Shown here: piece by piece, positions 42,701-53,375 of the stretch
Numbering within the stretch: position 1 is the stretch's first letter
Layout of the letters: every line of letters begins with the position of its first letter
Program-made: the position numbers and the translations under genes
Source: Axinella damicornis
Taxonomy: Eukaryota; Porifera; Demospongiae; Axinellida; Axinellidae
Assembly: GCA_963931865.1 (NCBI GenBank)
Contig: OZ007517.1
Location: forward strand, 1,392,268-1,456,267
Reading direction: 5' to 3'
DNA length: 64,000 bases
Notes under the pieces: model-generated
The model's database searches: none
The model's input: only the letters and a program-made list of their open reading frames with translations
What the model was told of the DNA's origin: nothing

Positions 42701-45700
42701 TGCATGGCCACACCTCCACCGGGAGTGCATGGCCACACCTCCATCGGGAGTGCATGGGCCACACCTCCACCGGGAGTGCATGGCCACACCTCCATCAGGA
42801 GTGCATTGCCACACCTCCATCGGGAGTGCATTGCCACACCTCCATCGGGAGTGCATGGCTACACCTCCATCAGAAGTGCATTGCCACACCTCCATCAGGA
42901 GTGCATGGCCACACCTCCATCGGGAGTGCATGGCCACACCTCCATCAGGAGTGCATTGCCACACCTCCATCAGGAGTGCATGGCCACACCTCCATCGGGA
43001 GTGCATGGCTACACCTCCATCAGAAGTGCATTGCCACACCTCCATCAGGAGTGCATGGCCACACCTCCATCGGGAGTGCATGGCCACACCTCCATCAGGA
43101 GTGCATTGCCACACCTCCATCAGGAGTGCATGGCCACACCTCCATCGGGAGTGCATGGCCACACCTCCATCAGGAGTGCATGGGCCACACCTCCATCAGG
43201 AGTGCATGGGCCACACCTCCATCAGGAGTGCATGGCCACACCTCCATCAGGAGTGCATATGGCCACACCTCCATCAGGAGTGCATTGCCACACCTCCATC
43301 GGGAGTGCATGGCCACACCTCCATCGGGAGTGCATGGCCACACCTCCATCAGGAGTGCATTGCCACACCTCCATCAGGAGTGCATGGCCACACCTCCATC
43401 GGGAGTGCATGGCCACACCTCCATCAGGAGTGCATGGCCACACCTCCATCAGGAGTGCATGGGCCACACCTCCATCAGGAGTGCATGAGCCACACCTCCA
43501 TCAGGAGTGCATTGCCACACCTCCATCGGGAATGCATGGCCACACCTCCATCGGGAGTGCATGGCCACACCTCCATCGGGAGCACATCCACCAAACAGCT
43601 ACCCTAACCTTTCAAGGAGAACAGGTTTTAAGGCGGACTAAAGGCATACAGACCGCCCTGACCTCTTTTCCATGTAGTGCTCTTTGGAGAGCTGTGAGCT
43701 TGTTGGCTCCGCCGGGAGGAAGGGGGGAATGCCGCAGATTGCCACTGACGTCTAATCCATCTATCAACAGAGCAACAGTAACAGCTGAATCACAATACCT
43801 CAAAAGCTATGTCCACCGGCGGCCATACGTACCTTTGGCTTTCTCATACAGCTCATGACGAGCAGCTTCAGCATTCTTAGACTGGACACTTCTATGTCTT
43901 CTATCCTGTGTGCACATTCAGAAGGAATGGTAGTCTCCTGCCCAGCCCCATATACGTTTGCCCCCACCGGTGGGCGTGGACATCTGGACACGAGACTAAA
44001 AGAATGGTTGGTTGACAAATGTCCAATTGACCACCAATAGGACTAGTAATATAATACGGGCCCCAGACCCAAACCAACCTCTGCACAGACCGCTTCCAGT
44101 TCCCTGTGTGTGATACTGGAAGCAATCTGCGCTGGGGTTGGTTTGGGTCTGGGGCCGAGACTACTAGCAATGCTCAGAAAATCTGGGATTCGAACCCAAG
44201 ACCTTCTGAACACGAGCCGGATGCTCTTTCCACTAAGCCACTGGGCCCACGCACGGCAGAGGAGAGGTACACAAGCTGCGGAGGCCTCAGCCACATTCCA
44301 GCTTATTCTCTCTCTCTATTTGACTTGTGTTGCTTGGGTTTGGAATTGATTCCCAGACCACCTGGGAACGAGGCTACCGATCTATATATGCTCATGAGTG
44401 TGACAGCCATTAGTGTTGCTGCTGCTTACATTGTATTCAACCATTCAAACGTGCAAGCGTGTAGGTCGTTTGTCTAGATCAGCTGTTTAGACATAATTAT
44501 GAACAACACCGGGACAAAGAGAAATCAAATCTGTGGATTTGATTTCTCTTTGTCCCGGTGTTGTTAACCTTATCATAATGTCTAAACAGCTGATCTAGAC
44601 AAACGACCCACACGCTTGCACGGTTGAGTGGTTGAATAAGCAGCATCAACATAATGGCTGTCACGCTTATGAGCATATATAGATTGGTAGCCCGTTCTCA
44701 GGCGGCCTGGGAACGAGGCTGATAGATCAGAGTCACAAGCCGTGATTACACGTTTGGGTGGTTGAGTAAGCAGCATCAACACGAATGGCTGTCACACTCA
44801 AGAGCACGTACAGTTCCAGCTGAGACTGGAGACACAAGCCGTGATCATGCTGCTCACCTACTGGTGACTTTGACAAATGATTTTGTGATTTCAGCTTAGC
44901 CCTATACCCAGGCTACCTCCTCTTTGAGCCCAGGTTGGAAGCTACACTTCAGCCTCAATGGTGTAAGTACCTTTCGTCCTTTACTCACAGGACATGGCAT
45001 GCAGCTATAGCAGACTAATATGCTAGGTATCTTGGGCTAGGAATGAGATATGAAGCTGGGATTTGCACCACTGTGATCAGCATGAATGGAGCATTCCAAT
45101 GATGTCCTTTTGGCTGTTGGTTGAATTTTGACCCAAATTCATGAAAAACCATGGATTATAGCCTTCGGTTGAGTGCGATTTTTGACAAAAATGTGACTGA
45201 CATCGAAATTCATTTCTAGGACATCATTTGAAAGCTCTCTTTGTGCTGATCACAGTGGTACAATTCTCAGCTTCCTATCTCATTCACATACCAAGATACA
45301 ATGCAACTTTCCTTGGACGTTAGACTCCTATGCTGTACAGTAGTTTACATGCTAGAGATTAAAAACCATTTTAAGGACATTGTTTGAAAGCTCCTTTTAT
45401 GCTGACCACAATGGTACAATCCCCAGCTTCATATCTCATTCACACACCCATACCTAGTGCAACGTTCTCCCAATACTAAGTTTGGTTCATCGGTCCATTT
45501 TGGCAGAAATGCAAAAATCGAGTGCTGTTTCTGCCAATTTTGGCTAAATTTTCATGTCGTAATTGGTAGAAAATACTTTTCAAAATGTGCCAATTTTGGC
45601 ACAAATACAGGAAACAAGAGGGGGACCACTTACACGGAAGGGGCGGACTGCAAAGACATTATTCACTTACTGCTTCCTCCTTTGAAAGCTTGTGCACTGT

Positions 45701-45980
45701 CAGGTTAGTAACAGTGTCCTGCAGGAGGAATATATATCACCTCACATACTAGTGTCGTGGGCCAGTCACAACTCAGCCTGGTGCTGAGTTGTGTGACAGT
45801 CAAATTACTGTTATAATACACCAGCGCTGCATGCATGCACTTACATAATTAGCCACACCCCCAACTCACATTCCAATCCGGCCTTTTCGCACTCTTCTTT
45901 CTGCCGTTCCTCGTCTCCACCTTCCTTTTAGCCCCCTTACCCCCTACCACTACAGGTTGAAAGCGTACCGTTTTAGACAT
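36006..45980 (-). CDS. SPICE1: Spindle and centriole-associated protein SPICE1
   Basis: Fifteen exons join in phase: 45980-45870, 45718-45671, 43905-43833, 43760-43663, 42496-42425, 42323-42256, 41772-41648, 40638-40033, 39856-39795, 39574-39488, 39422-39351, 39046-38954, 38495-38403, 37946-37844 and 37681-36006 (about 1128 residues; human 855). Conserved segments in order: basic N-terminus ending RPDWN, DTVTNLTVHKLSKEEA, SKNAEAARHELYEKAK, AESDKALAVVKDLF, GRPNVTVAPH, then the C-terminal core LEAELEDYEKSTG, SGLTASLLASVTKLTHYLK and SQLRGEVAVRGQLL, followed by coiled coil (EENGALQNEVQELKQ). These match human SPICE1 in the same order. SPICE1 acts at centrioles and the spindle in centriole duplication and chromosome congression (family knowledge). 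The last exon adds a long low-complexity Pro/Ser/Thr tail with a Gln tract (about 36405-36575). A possible donor after 36053 (AAG/GTACAC) means the last few residues are uncertain. Confidence 0.85.
36095..36345 (-). repeat. Coding tandem repeat in SPICE1 exon 15 (about 60 bp, 4-5 copies)
   Basis: In SPICE1 sense, units encoding a phrase like SPLNVRVPATSAVTSMPGA recur four to five times in frame, just after the Gln tract. Confidence 0.85.
36405..36575 (-). repeat. Gln-codon tract (CAA/CAG) in SPICE1 exon 15
   Basis: About 55 codons, mostly CAA with some CAG, ATA and CAC, encode Gln runs interrupted by Ile, His and Arg. Confidence 0.9.
37712..37783. repeat. (GT)n microsatellite near SPICE1 exon 15 acceptor
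   Basis: (CA)n in SPICE1 sense, about 30 bp upstream of the CTCCAG acceptor at 37682. The open frame continues through it, giving a spurious His-Thr stretch if the intron is not removed. Confidence 0.85.
38276..38405 (-). repeat. Tandem copies of the SPICE1 exon 13 donor region
   Basis: In SPICE1 sense the exon ends GATGCAG/GTAGC. Downstream, GATGCAG/GTCTGG occurs twice and GACGCAG/GTCTGAG once, within units of about 45 bp that also contain CCGGGCCCATA. Confidence 0.7.
38489..38550 (-). repeat. Duplicated 3' splice site of SPICE1 exon 13
   Basis: CATGACCTACAG/GACATGG occurs twice, 39 bp apart (acceptors near 38496 and 38535). Use of the distal copy would add 13 codons in frame, but one of them may be a stop. 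Confidence 0.7.
39258..39342. repeat. TAGCCTCR-family palindrome
   Basis: TAGCCTCATTCCCAGACTCC and GAGCCTGGGAACAAGGTTA, next to the SPICE1 exon 11 donor. Confidence 0.65.
39634..39676. repeat. TAGTCTCR-family palindrome
   Basis: TAGTCTCATTCCCAGTGCTC and GGTCTGGGAATGAGGG, followed by (GT)n and poly-G. Confidence 0.65.
39703..39739 (+). repeat. Poly-G run, about 36 bp
   Basis: Uninterrupted G homopolymer preceded by a short (GT)n, in SPICE1 intron 9. Confidence 0.9.
40800..41450 (+). repeat. 23-bp C/T-rich minisatellite, about 28 copies
   Basis: Units such as CCCCTATCCCTTCCCACCCT repeat through most of SPICE1 intron 7. All three plus frames stay open, so the long reading frames there are artefacts of the repeat. 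Confidence 0.9.
41892..41965. repeat. TAGCCTCG-family palindrome
   Basis: CATTCCCAGGCCCCCACCCC with GGGGCCTGGGAACGAGGCTA; the centre CATACTGCAAGCGACAAAAG matches the copy at 35648. A partial copy (TAGTCTCATTCCCAG) starts at 41817. Confidence 0.75.
42081..42148. repeat. TAGCCTCG-family palindrome
   Basis: TAGCCTCGTTCCCAGGCCCG and GGGCCTGGGAATGAGGCTA around a GAACGAAAAGC centre. The flanking 9-mers GCACAGACA and GCACACTCA agree at 7 positions. Confidence 0.8.
42575..43585 (+). repeat. 25-bp minisatellite, about 40 copies
   Basis: Unit GCCACACCTCCATCAGGAGT+GCATG fills SPICE1 intron 4. As 25 is not a multiple of 3 and the unit lacks stops, all three plus-strand frames remain open for over 1 kb; the resulting His/Pro/Ser-rich reading frames are not genes. 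Confidence 0.95.
44050..44163. mobile_element. TAGTCTCGG-family MITE
   Basis: GGGCCCCAGACCCAAACCAA on the left and TTGGTTTGGGTCTGGGGCCG plus AGACTA on the right; the left terminal TAGTCTCGG is degraded. Confidence 0.7.
44183..44248 (-). repeat. tRNA-like sequence, probably tRNA-derived SINE
   Basis: On the minus strand TGGCTTAGTGG (A box) and GGTTCGAATCC (B box) with a perfect T-arm (TGGGTTCGAATCCCA). The acceptor stem does not pair, so a working tRNA is unlikely. Confidence 0.45.
44345..44720. repeat. Large inverted repeat, about 185-bp arms with a 4-bp loop
   Basis: Arms 44345-44531 and 44536-44720 pair almost throughout: GAAATCAAATC / GATTTGATTTC at the centre, then TTTGTCCCGGTGTTGTT, GTCTAAACAGCTGATCTAGA, and GCATATATAG out to a TAGCCTCG-type palindrome at each end. 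A degraded third copy of the right arm follows at about 44735-44865. It lies in SPICE1 intron 2. Confidence 0.85.
45019..45299. mobile_element. MITE with TATCTTGGGCTAGG ends (copy B)
   Basis: Same family as 17748-18038: TATCTTGGGCTAGGAATGAG on the left, a diverged CATACCAAGATAC on the right, with an AGTGCGATTTTTG centre. A third fragment lies at 45370-45470. SPICE1 intron 2. Confidence 0.7.
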
Positions 45981-46612
45981 CTTCGACAAATTAACTCACA
46001 GCTGGGTGCGCACTAAATGGAAACTACTTCCCGCCAAAAGTTTCGAATCCCTCAAACACCGGGTCACAAGTCGTATTACTCCGTATACTACAAAAAGTCA
46101 AGACAGTCTGGGTGGAACTTGGTGATCCTGGTTGCAATTGCAGCTCTAAAACACTGTGCACTACTGGAGCATCCTAACAAAGGTATAGCCTTAACAAGCC
46201 AAACAGAAGAATAGAGAGGTCAAAGTCCAAGTAATCGGGTCATACACAAGTATACAAAAGCGTCAGTAATAAATACATTCGGGGTATGTAAATAGGTACA
46301 CATACAATATAAAATGATTGTTGCAGTCAGTAAAGTTCAGTTCAGGTCTCAGTCAATGATTCTAGACGTACAACTGCTGAAAAATAGTTACACGGAAGAT
46401 TGCAAAACAAAAGCACCAAAAGTCTGTCAGTGTATACTGTATAGCTTGTAGGTGTGTGAAATTAACATACGTCAAACATGCCAATACACACTTTGTGCAG
46501 TTAGACTTAATCAATTAGTAAATGTTAGTACAAAAGGTTGTAGAAAAATTATGAAATTGCAGTTGAGAAATGATATGTTGTATTAGTCACGCCAGGTTCA
46601 TGTCAGATTGCT
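45981..46612. other. SPICE1-CDC14 spacer
   Basis: 632 bp hold the SPICE1 promoter and the CDC14 3' UTR, both genes on the minus strand. A 65-codon plus-strand frame from 46017 has no recognisable homology. Otherwise AT-rich with no repeats seen. Confidence 0.5.
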
Positions 46613-46617
46613 TTATT
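46612..46617 (-). promoter_or_regulatory. AATAAA polyadenylation signal overlapping the CDC14 stop codon
   Basis: On the minus strand the end reads CCA AAA TAA AG, so AATAAA shares bases with the TAA stop. If used, the 3' UTR would be only about 15-30 nt. Confidence 0.5.
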
Positions 46618-46724
46618 TTGGGCCGCCAGCTGATGTGGCAGGTCTTACTGTTGTTCTACCAGCAGAGCTTCCGCTCGCACGTCCAGTCACACGTCTAGGG
46701 TGTGCATGTGTGTGTATGCGTGTG

Positions 46725-46759
<35 letters not shown>

Positions 46760-48500
46760 CGTGTGTTGTGTGTGTGTGTGTGTATGTGTATGTGTGTGTA
46801 CAGTGATATGTGTGCATGTGTTACGTATGGAAAGATTACAGAGTCGTGCATACATAATAAACTAAGAAGCTTTGCAGCTATATACTACTTCCTATTGCGT
46901 CCGTGTGAGTCTGCATGGTGCCGGGCAGCTCCTTGTGCAGAAGTCTGGCGAGCTCTTGCATTGTGGTGTTTGCGTTAGCGTGGTGCATGACATTTCTCTC
47001 TTCAGCGATCTAGCTCTGTACTTCATCTGCATGAGTCCAGCTAGCTCATTACTCTGACTCATCGACAACCTTGTGCAATAGCATCTCTGGCAAAGAGTAT
47101 ATTTGCACCGGATCAAGGTCAGAGGTCAGGCGACTACAAACAAGAACACACGTCACTAAAGTCTTGTCCTGCCCCACTTCCGTCACACAAACTTCCCACA
47201 ATGATGCACGTACCACAAGCTAGCCTTCCCACCTAACCACGTCTTCACCCACAACCGTTTCACCTATGTTCCAATCTAACCGCAAGACTTACGATCTTGG
47301 GACAGTGTGATGTCCACCAATAGATGTCCGGGTAGGGGAGGGGGGCACAGTGAGAGGGGGAACAGAAGAAGGAGGGAGGGAGACAGGCTGCACGATCATC
47401 TGGGGGAGAATCAGTCGGTTACCCCTGAGAGAGGACAGGGAGGAGGGGGCAGCGGGCTGCAGGGACTGCCGTAGCATCTGAGAGGTTTGGGATCGTGTCC
47501 TGCAGCTAGAATGCAGCTGCCTGCTGTCGGACACCCTGTGGCGGAATGGGAATGGGAATGGTAGATGAAGTTGGAACGGAATGAAATCAGAACAAAATCT
47601 GAAAACACCTGGCAAATTTTCAGCTCCACAGATGATTTGATTTTTAACAGGTGTGATAGTGTCCACATCGTACGATCAAATTCATTTTGGAGCTCACATG
47701 CTTTGGGGGCTTTTAACCTTTTGACGCATCTGTCGGACTGAAGTTGTGGCCTGTATATCGTATTTCCTACAGTGAGTAGCGACCACGCAGTGTTTACTAC
47801 CGCTCTAATTGCTTCAGTCATCCCCTGGAAAACAATTTTTAAACTCCATGGACATACCCACTTGCCACTTCCTTGGAAACGATCCGTTATTTTGAAAACA
47901 CAATACAAATCTAGCGAGTATTACACCAAATACGCCTCCGGCAATGTTCAAAGAATTTGACCACAATAGCAATTACAATGACGTACATTTATAGATTAAT
48001 CTTTCGAATTCAGCTAATGTGAAAATTTACTAATACCAGCAATTTAGTAAGGGTTATTTGGTACGAACTAACAGACTGTGCGCAGTGTACGGTTATGCAC
48101 CGTGTGGTGAGAGCCTTCACAGGATAAGCTTGGCAACGTAAAGCACATGATGCCATGTCAGCATAACTGTCATAAGTGAAGCAGCTGAGCGAGTTGAACA
48201 GTGCCCCATCCATTATCTAACTCCAAGATTTTCTGTGCAGCTGATTCCTCTGCATTTGGTCCCCCCTCCCCCTCCCTCCCCCCCTACCTCCGCCTCTCTC
48301 TCGCCTCTTGTACAACACACCCACGTGGCCATGCTACTGTTGAAGCACATGTACCTGGCTGCTGCAGCAGACGCAGACTTGGTATGGGGTCGTTCCCTCT
48401 TGAGAAGACAGAGATGGTCACCCTGGGTCATCACCGGTCCTCCTCTCGCCACGGGGAGGGAAGGTGTGTATGGTGGCAGACTGGAGTCTGTTGGAGGGCC

Positions 48501-48544
<44 letters not shown>

Positions 48545-49336
48545 CGCATTCCGAATAGTATTAAAGATCCACCAACCTGATACATTCTGTTGCTATGTAA
48601 ACACAGTCACTACCAACGTCTACCATCAGAAAGTGAACACCCCCAACTACGTACTACTAGTGGAATGCAGGACATTGTGGGGCGAGTCTGAACGAGTGTA
48701 CGTGCAGGACATTCACATGACTGTTCATGGTTCGTCCAATTGATAAACTGTCTGGTCTCGAATTAACAAATGATGCAAGAACACGAAGTGATTTACCGCA
48801 CAACGTATGACAGAAATTTACACCAAACACATCTATGTGAGGGTCGCTCAGGCTCACCCCAATATGAAGATCTCAGCCAAAATATTCTGCATCTGTTTGT
48901 AAACTACAACTAAACACTCTGCATACCATAATATAACTCAGTAAAGTTTACATAACACTCAGTAAACCATAACTCAGTAAACTTTCTGCATACCATAACA
49001 TAACACAGCATAACTCAGTAAACTTTCTGCATACCATAATATAACTCAGTGAACTTTCTGCATACCATAATATCACTCTCCATCAGGTACTCCATCTCCT
49101 TGCCGCCCAGTACCATGGTATCCACGCCAGCACGAATCTTGCTCAGCATCTGCGCTTCCAGCCGGCCAACCTTCTCCGATCGCTCCATCTTCTCCAACCG
49201 TTCCAGTTTGTCCAGTTTGTCCAGCTTCTCAGCCTTGGAGAGCTTGTCGGGTTTCTCTTGAGCGTGCTTCATCATCTCCCGGTTTTTAGCTCGCTCCATG
49301 TCTCCAGCCATCCACAGACTCATCTGCTTCCTGAGC

Positions 49337-49368
<32 letters not shown>

Positions 49369-50146
49369 CAATCACCTCACTGGTGGAGAACTGCAAGATT
49401 AGCCTCGTTCCCAGGTGGCCTGGGAGTGAGGCTAAAACAAGATATAGTGTACTGTCAAACTACTAGGCTATCCTGGTTAGAACGCTACTTGCCGATCAGG
49501 CCAATGAATCAGTGACGACCTAATGATCAGGCCAATAATGTCCTAACGTTACCGTTTGAACAAACTATTGAGACTACTAAATCAGACGCACGAGCTAATC
49601 CTCCAGTTTCTAGAGGAACATGGATTCCAAAAAGTCCATCTTCCTGTGGAATCACTTTGTGCAATGCTACACTTCTAGTGAACTCACTCTTCCATGTAGT
49701 TCTGCTGAGGTCCGATGATTGAACCCGGTCGGCAAATTCTGGAAGAGAACATGTTAGAGGGTTAAAGCAGAAATTTACAAGAGGAACACTTTACAGGGTT
49801 AAAATAGAAGAGGAACATCTCACAGTCAAAATTAAGGCTCATACACACCTTATACCCACCCACCCTTCCCATGTACACACACCTGATCCAAGCTATGGTT
49901 TCTGCGGCAGTGAACTTGAAATGCTTCATCATATAACAGCCAATGAGAGTACCAGTCCGTCCCAAGCCAGCTGCACGTAATTGAGTTAAAGACAGATGAG
50001 TAAAGAGTCCGCAACTGTCAGCAATCCATACATGTTCAGAGTAACATACGATTCGCATAGGTTACAAGACTCGTGATTTCTCACTTGTCTAGGAAGCCCT
50101 CGTGTACCAGGTACGAAATTCTTTATCCAGTATACGTCTATTTGAG

Positions 50147-50177
<31 letters not shown>

Positions 50178-53100
50178 TGCATACAACTACATACACAACG
50201 TGACACACACATGCATATGCATACACACACACACGCATATGCATACACACACACACAAATAAGTGGATTGACAGCTGTCTTGAACACACGCGCACACGCA
50301 GCAAACACTACATCAAATAATCATATGAACGTGCATGCCCGCAAGTTCGCGTGCTAGACGCACCGTGTAGCCAACCGTGCTGTACTATTCAAAACCTTTT
50401 AACTACAGAACCACCTCTCAGCGGAGCACAAAGGAACAATTGGCCTGGCACACGGCAGGTCTTAAAAGAGACCACAAATTTGCCTGAAGCGTTCTGGTGC
50501 CAACGCCCAATCAAAGTATGCACAACACTCGTTACTGCAATAGACTGCCTTCTCCATAACAATTAATTAAGACAATCCATTTTCAACCTGTGAATGCATA
50601 TGAATATCCTACAATTATGAAACACTGGACGTCATGGTGGGAGAATCACGGAAGCAACATCATAATTACACGCAGAATGCAGAATGATTCACCTTTGCAG
50701 TGTATTGCAATGCCCCCCTCCGCACTCTCCGCTATCGTCAGAAACCGCCTGCATAGTTACCAAATGCAAGTGGGAAAAACTGATCACATGATCCAATTAT
50801 GACATCATAATATATATCTTTATTCAGAGTCATGTGACAGGATGTAAGCTCACCTGACAATGCTGTCACTGGGGGTGGAACCGTCAACAAAGAACAAGTC
50901 TTTGTGGTCAAATCCTGCATCTGTGAATCGTTTCGCATCGTACATTCTCTTGTTCAGCCGTACGATGGTGGTGACATTGTTGGCCATGAAGTACGGGAAG
51001 TAGTGTTCGGGGGCGTGGAGAGGGTAGCCGTTCTCAATCCGGCTCTTGTTGTGAGGGCCAGCAAAAGCCAGGAACTTCCCTGCATTTGGGTGGTAGGGGG
51101 TGATTATAGGATTAGGGTGGGAGAAAAGGAGGGAGGGAAAGTGGGGATCGCATTATACAGGATTTCTTTTAGGGGGGGGTGGGGGGCATTCGCCCCCTTG
51201 AAATGTTTTGCCCCCCCCCCCCCCCCCCCCCCCCCCTCTTGAGATTTCAAACCCAGACTCCCGTAAACACTGCACTGTCGCACACTATTCAATCCATCCC
51301 AAACTTTCTGTATGTTCCTGTTCTGCCCCCCCCCCCCCCCCCTTGTGATATACCCTGGCAAATAGGGTGTACTATGAACATGTCCACTCCACAGCTGCAA
51401 GTACATCTACTAATTGAATATATAGACATGTACAAGACCTGGAAGCACTTAGCAACCACGACACATGGCTTCATGAAGCACACAGTGTGGGAAAACAGGA
51501 GTGGGAACACTCAAGGCATACTGTAGCCTTTCAAGCAGTAAAACCTTCCAATTAGGGCAAAACCAATTAGCCACATTCCTAAGCCACCTGCTGCCTAATG
51601 GGGCAGAACACCAAAGCCCGCTGTTGAGAGTGGTAATTGCAGCAATTTGAAAACCAGGATAAGTTGGCAAGCTGCCAAGGACAACACTGATGTTAAATTG
51701 GCTATATACAGTGATAACATTCTTGGGGATAAAAACTTTCGGAACTTGACACACACCCACACCCATAGCCTACCTGGAATTATCCAGTTGAAATCTCCAT
51801 TCTCGACTTTCTGCATTGGACGATTGAAGCAGCAAAGTAACATTATAGACACTTCAGAGCAGATAAGAATGTCACAGCTCCCACTGAGTAAGGCAGACTA
51901 AAATTACAGTCATATTTAGCTAACGTTCAACCAATCAGACAGCTACATTTAACCCTGAGACAATATGCAACTTTGTGACCTTAGCCAAATATAGTCTGTT
52001 GACTCTGATAGATAGGTTTGTACATACATACTGTTGAAACCAAAACTGACCTCAAAAAATTCGTAATCATCCACAGAAAAGTTATTGAAGTCCAGGAATC
52101 CAAATTGCAAAGCCTGAGAGTCAAAGAATTATACCACAGTAAGGAGAATTGTAGTGCATCATCTTATGCAATGTCACACATGATCTCTGATGGACCTCCA
52201 ATGAAGTCATGTGATCTCCAATGAGGTCATGTGATTAATGAGGTCACATGATCTCCAATGAGGTCACACAATTCATATTACATCACTAGTTGTACCTTGT
52301 AAATGGCGGCAAAGCAGTGTTGAAGGGTGAGGTTGAACGTGCATGTACCAAAGGAAGCGTCTCTGAATGGGAGGAAGAGAGGGTGCTGGGCAGGAATGAG
52401 ACACCTGAACACCTCATCAGGGGTCCTTCGGTGGTAGATCATCTGGGTGGAGAAAGGGAGAGGGATTGTATACTTCCGCTCCAAAAGGATGCCTCAGTTG
52501 TGTCTATTTGTGTTCCCTTGGTAACCGACAGCTAGCAGTTTAAATTCTAATCCACACAACTTCGATTGCTCATGTCACACCCTAATCCGCTGCTTGGTTA
52601 GAAAAAGTGACCACCAGCAATAGCTCAGAAGATGTAATGAAATTACCGATGATTGAGAACAAATTGCTGTTTGTTTGTTGAGGGCAGGTAGCTATTGGAT
52701 ACCGATATTTCTTCAGCATGACTGCATTTGCAATTTGTACCAAACAACCTTCTACAGCATTTCCCATAGAAACATGAAAGTAGTCAGTCAAACAAGACAA
52801 TACCACCTAAAAATAATAATTCAGCAATAATTTCGATACGAAATACACATACATGGAATTTTCATTAATAATTGGAAACACTGCAAACAGGCTCCTGGGA
52901 CATGGCAATAGTAATGTTGCCATGGCACTGCATGACCATGCCAACAAAGTCTTTGGGTTGTTTCTGGGTCACTTGCTACTTCATACTAGGTTTCCAGGAC
53001 CTGCCAGAGCACATAGCGAGCTCTCAGCGCCACCAGCTGTCAAAGTATACATGGCGATGATTCAGTTCTGCGTATCGGATTAGAGCTGACCATTTCACCA

Positions 53101-53333
53101 TCACACTTCAGGCAAGAAGAGCTGATGTTGGCAGTTTAGTCTTCCAAGCAGTTAATCACAAGGCTCTGCCCACCAGTCAATATGGCAGAAACAAATAGCG
53201 TTATGAAAGCAACCAGATTAGCTCACCCAGAAAGGTATTTCAATGGCAACAGTGATTGGCTAGTATTTACACTCGCTACACTGTCAGCAGTAAAATTAGC
53301 CACACCACCCGCCACGTGTGGGTGAGTGTATGA

Positions 53334-53375
<42 letters not shown>

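Noticed and set aside
42499..43858. Plus-strand open frames of up to 426 codons (His/Pro/Ser-rich)
   Set aside because: Entirely produced by the 25-bp minisatellite in SPICE1 intron 4; all three frames are open and the unit length is not a multiple of three.
44183..44248. Functional tRNA gene on the minus strand
   Set aside because: A and B boxes and the T arm are present, but the acceptor stem does not pair and the anticodon arm is poor; more likely a tRNA-derived repeat.
46017..46214. 65-codon plus-strand frame 36 bp from the SPICE1 start (METTSRQKFRIPQTPG...)
   Set aside because: No recognised family, no convincing second exon, and it lies in the SPICE1 promoter/5' UTR region. It could be a small divergent gene, but I cannot support it.
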